This document shows positions 62,907 to 64,000 of a stretch of 64,000 nucleotides of DNA, piece by piece (position 1 is the stretch's first letter; every line of letters starts with the position of its first letter). The stretch spans positions 10,818,501 to 10,882,500 of the forward strand of contig NW_024881278.1 of assembly GCF_018691265.1 (NCBI RefSeq), read 5' to 3'. Source of the DNA: Tyto alba. Lineage: Eukaryota; Chordata; Aves; Strigiformes; Tytonidae. The notes beneath the pieces were generated by a model that saw nothing but the letters and a program-made list of their open reading frames with translations, was not told where the DNA came from and ran no database searches. The position numbers were made by a program, and so were the translations under genes.

Positions 62907-63540
62907 ATAAATTCATAAATCTAATACAGACACTAACAAAAACACTTAACAGACAGAGTAGAACAGTGAGAAGCACTACCACATCTTGAAAACACCTTCC
63001 CCCTGCCCCCCTTCCCTTCCCAGGTTCAGTTCTGCTCCCGCTCTCTCTCCCTCTTCGCCCCAGCGGCACAGGGGACAGGGAATGGAGGGTGCAGGCACTG
63101 CTGCTACTGTGGCAGGGAACTTTTGGATCTTCTTGCCCCTGTTTCAGTGTAGTCCCCCTCTCACAGGAGACAACCCTCCACAACTTTTCTCCAACTGGAG
63201 TCCCTCCCACGGGATGCAGCGCTTTCCAAGTCCCTCCAGCATGGGACACAGGCATGCTCCAGTGCTTCTAGTGCCAAACGACATCAGCAGGGCCTGCTGC
63301 TTCCCCCATGATCCTGGCCTCCTTCAGGCACAACCACCTGAGACAGAATGCTGGTGTCTGTTCCACCAGTGACCTCCATGGGTGGTGGGAGGGGGGGGCT
63401 GCCCTGCCATCTCACCACAGGATACAGGGGCCTCTCTGCTCCGTTGCACCCCACCCCCTTTCCTCCTCTTTTCTTCCGCTGACCGTAGTGCTTCCATAGA
63501 TATTGCAACTCTTCCTCCCAACTCCTCTTCCCGTGTCTCC

Positions 63541-63574
63541 TTAAATACATTATCACAGAGGTGCAGCTGATTGG
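63541..63574 (-). promoter_or_regulatory. LTR core promoter: CCAAT and TATTTAA
   Basis: On the minus strand CCAAT (63574-63570) is followed at a spacing of 23 by TATTTAA (63547-63541), as in the 35342 LTR. It reads leftward into the LTR. Confidence 0.6.
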
Positions 63575-63704
63575 CTCGGCCTTGGTGCAGAGACGGGTTT
63601 GATTTGGAGCTGAGGGAACTTTGAGAAGCTTCTCACAGGGGGTCATCACTGTAGCACCCTCCCCTGCTTTCAGAAAACCCCACCACTCACTCAAACCCAG
63701 GATG

Positions 63705-64000
63705 CTTTTATCTGTATGTTTATGCATATGTTTGATTTTTGTATTGATGTTATCAGACTAATGTATGCAGCTGTGTCCTGGAGACTGCGTTCAATCTCAA
63801 GAATGATGAAATTTGACATCCCCAGGTTTTCATATCTTCATCCATACACTGTACCAACACGTACAGGTTTCAGTTGAAATTTTGCTAACACTTATAATTA
63901 GCTAAACATAAATTCTGACTTCATGTAGCCCTAAGCCCTGTACACATGTAGTGTAAGGTCAGCATATGTGTTCATGTATAAGATTTAAGGAAAAAGCATG
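63705..64000. other. Non-coding unique DNA at window end
   Basis: AT-rich sequence after the LTR, with no open frame or repeat recognised. Confidence 0.5.

Larger units (their letters stand above)
62689..63704 (-). mobile_element. LTR, about 1.02 kb, minus strand, same family as 35342-36406
   Basis: The plus-strand view starts 'tgtcatggcctgagctcag' and ends 'caccactcactcaaacccaggatg', the reverse complement of the LTR start with the terminal 'aca' mutated. The sense strand carries the GAGAAGCTTCTC palindrome (63623-63634), CCAAT (63574-63570) and TATTTAA (63547-63541). Flanks hold ctttat (62683-62688) and cttttat (63705-63711), a possible target duplication with one added T. An A27/AAAC tract interrupts its polyadenylation-side region. 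No internal retroviral sequence adjoins it. The 147-codon minus frame 63284-63727 and the 128-codon plus frame 62986-63372 are incidental. Confidence 0.9.

Noticed and set aside
57791..63704. A full provirus bounded by the LTRs at 57791-58846 and 62689-63704
   Set aside because: The sequence between them shows no gag, pol or env-like frame, the two LTRs differ in many places, and the right LTR has its own possible flanking duplication (ctttat/cttttat).
63284..63727. 147-codon minus-strand open frame
   Set aside because: It overlaps the start of the minus-strand LTR and runs past its end, so it is a by-product of the LTR sequence.
1..64000. CRISPR array, bacterial operon, tRNA or rRNA genes
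   Set aside because: No regularly spaced direct repeats, ribosome-binding sites or cloverleaf/rRNA signatures; the repeats are avian retroelements.

Overview
The window looks like bird nuclear DNA with no protein-coding gene that I can recognise. The bird assignment rests on two repeat families. Several CR1 LINE fragments carry the 3' end typical of bird CR1, and there are four LTR insertions plus one LTR scrap. One LTR (6555-7160) resembles the ERVL-type LTRs common in neoavian birds. Three are about 1 kb long, belong to a second family, and share a promoter layout. The rest is AT-rich, stop-dense DNA with homopolymer and A-rich simple repeats, as expected of a large intron or an intergenic desert. 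The sequence alone does not separate these two possibilities.

Layout: 1-4886 unique DNA; 4887-5325 an old CR1 on the minus strand; 6555-7160 a solo ERVL-like LTR on the minus strand with an (AG)14 tract just after its TATA box; 8563-9069 and 9079-9405 two CR1 pieces head to tail on the plus strand; about 9.4-30.9 kb unique DNA with A-rich simple repeats; 30945-31452 a CR1 on the minus strand keeping a 115-codon remnant of the ORF2 tail; 35342-36406 a complete solo LTR on the plus strand with TG...CA ends and a perfect 5-bp target duplication; 40915-41209 a CR1 tail on the plus strand; about 41.2-57.8 kb unique DNA; 57791-63704 an LTR-rich end with two about 1-kb LTRs and a 47-bp LTR scrap, all on the minus strand.

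No genes act together here. The functional content I can point to is regulatory and inferred. The U3 of the 35342 LTR holds a three-unit heat-shock element (GAAnnTTCnnGAA) upstream of a CCAAT box and a TATA-like box, and two related copies keep the two-unit core. A possible 15-nt microexon at 27247-27261 and a few palindromes and AT-rich blocks are listed as lower-confidence leads. The longest open frames in the window lie inside LTRs on one strand or the other and are not genes.
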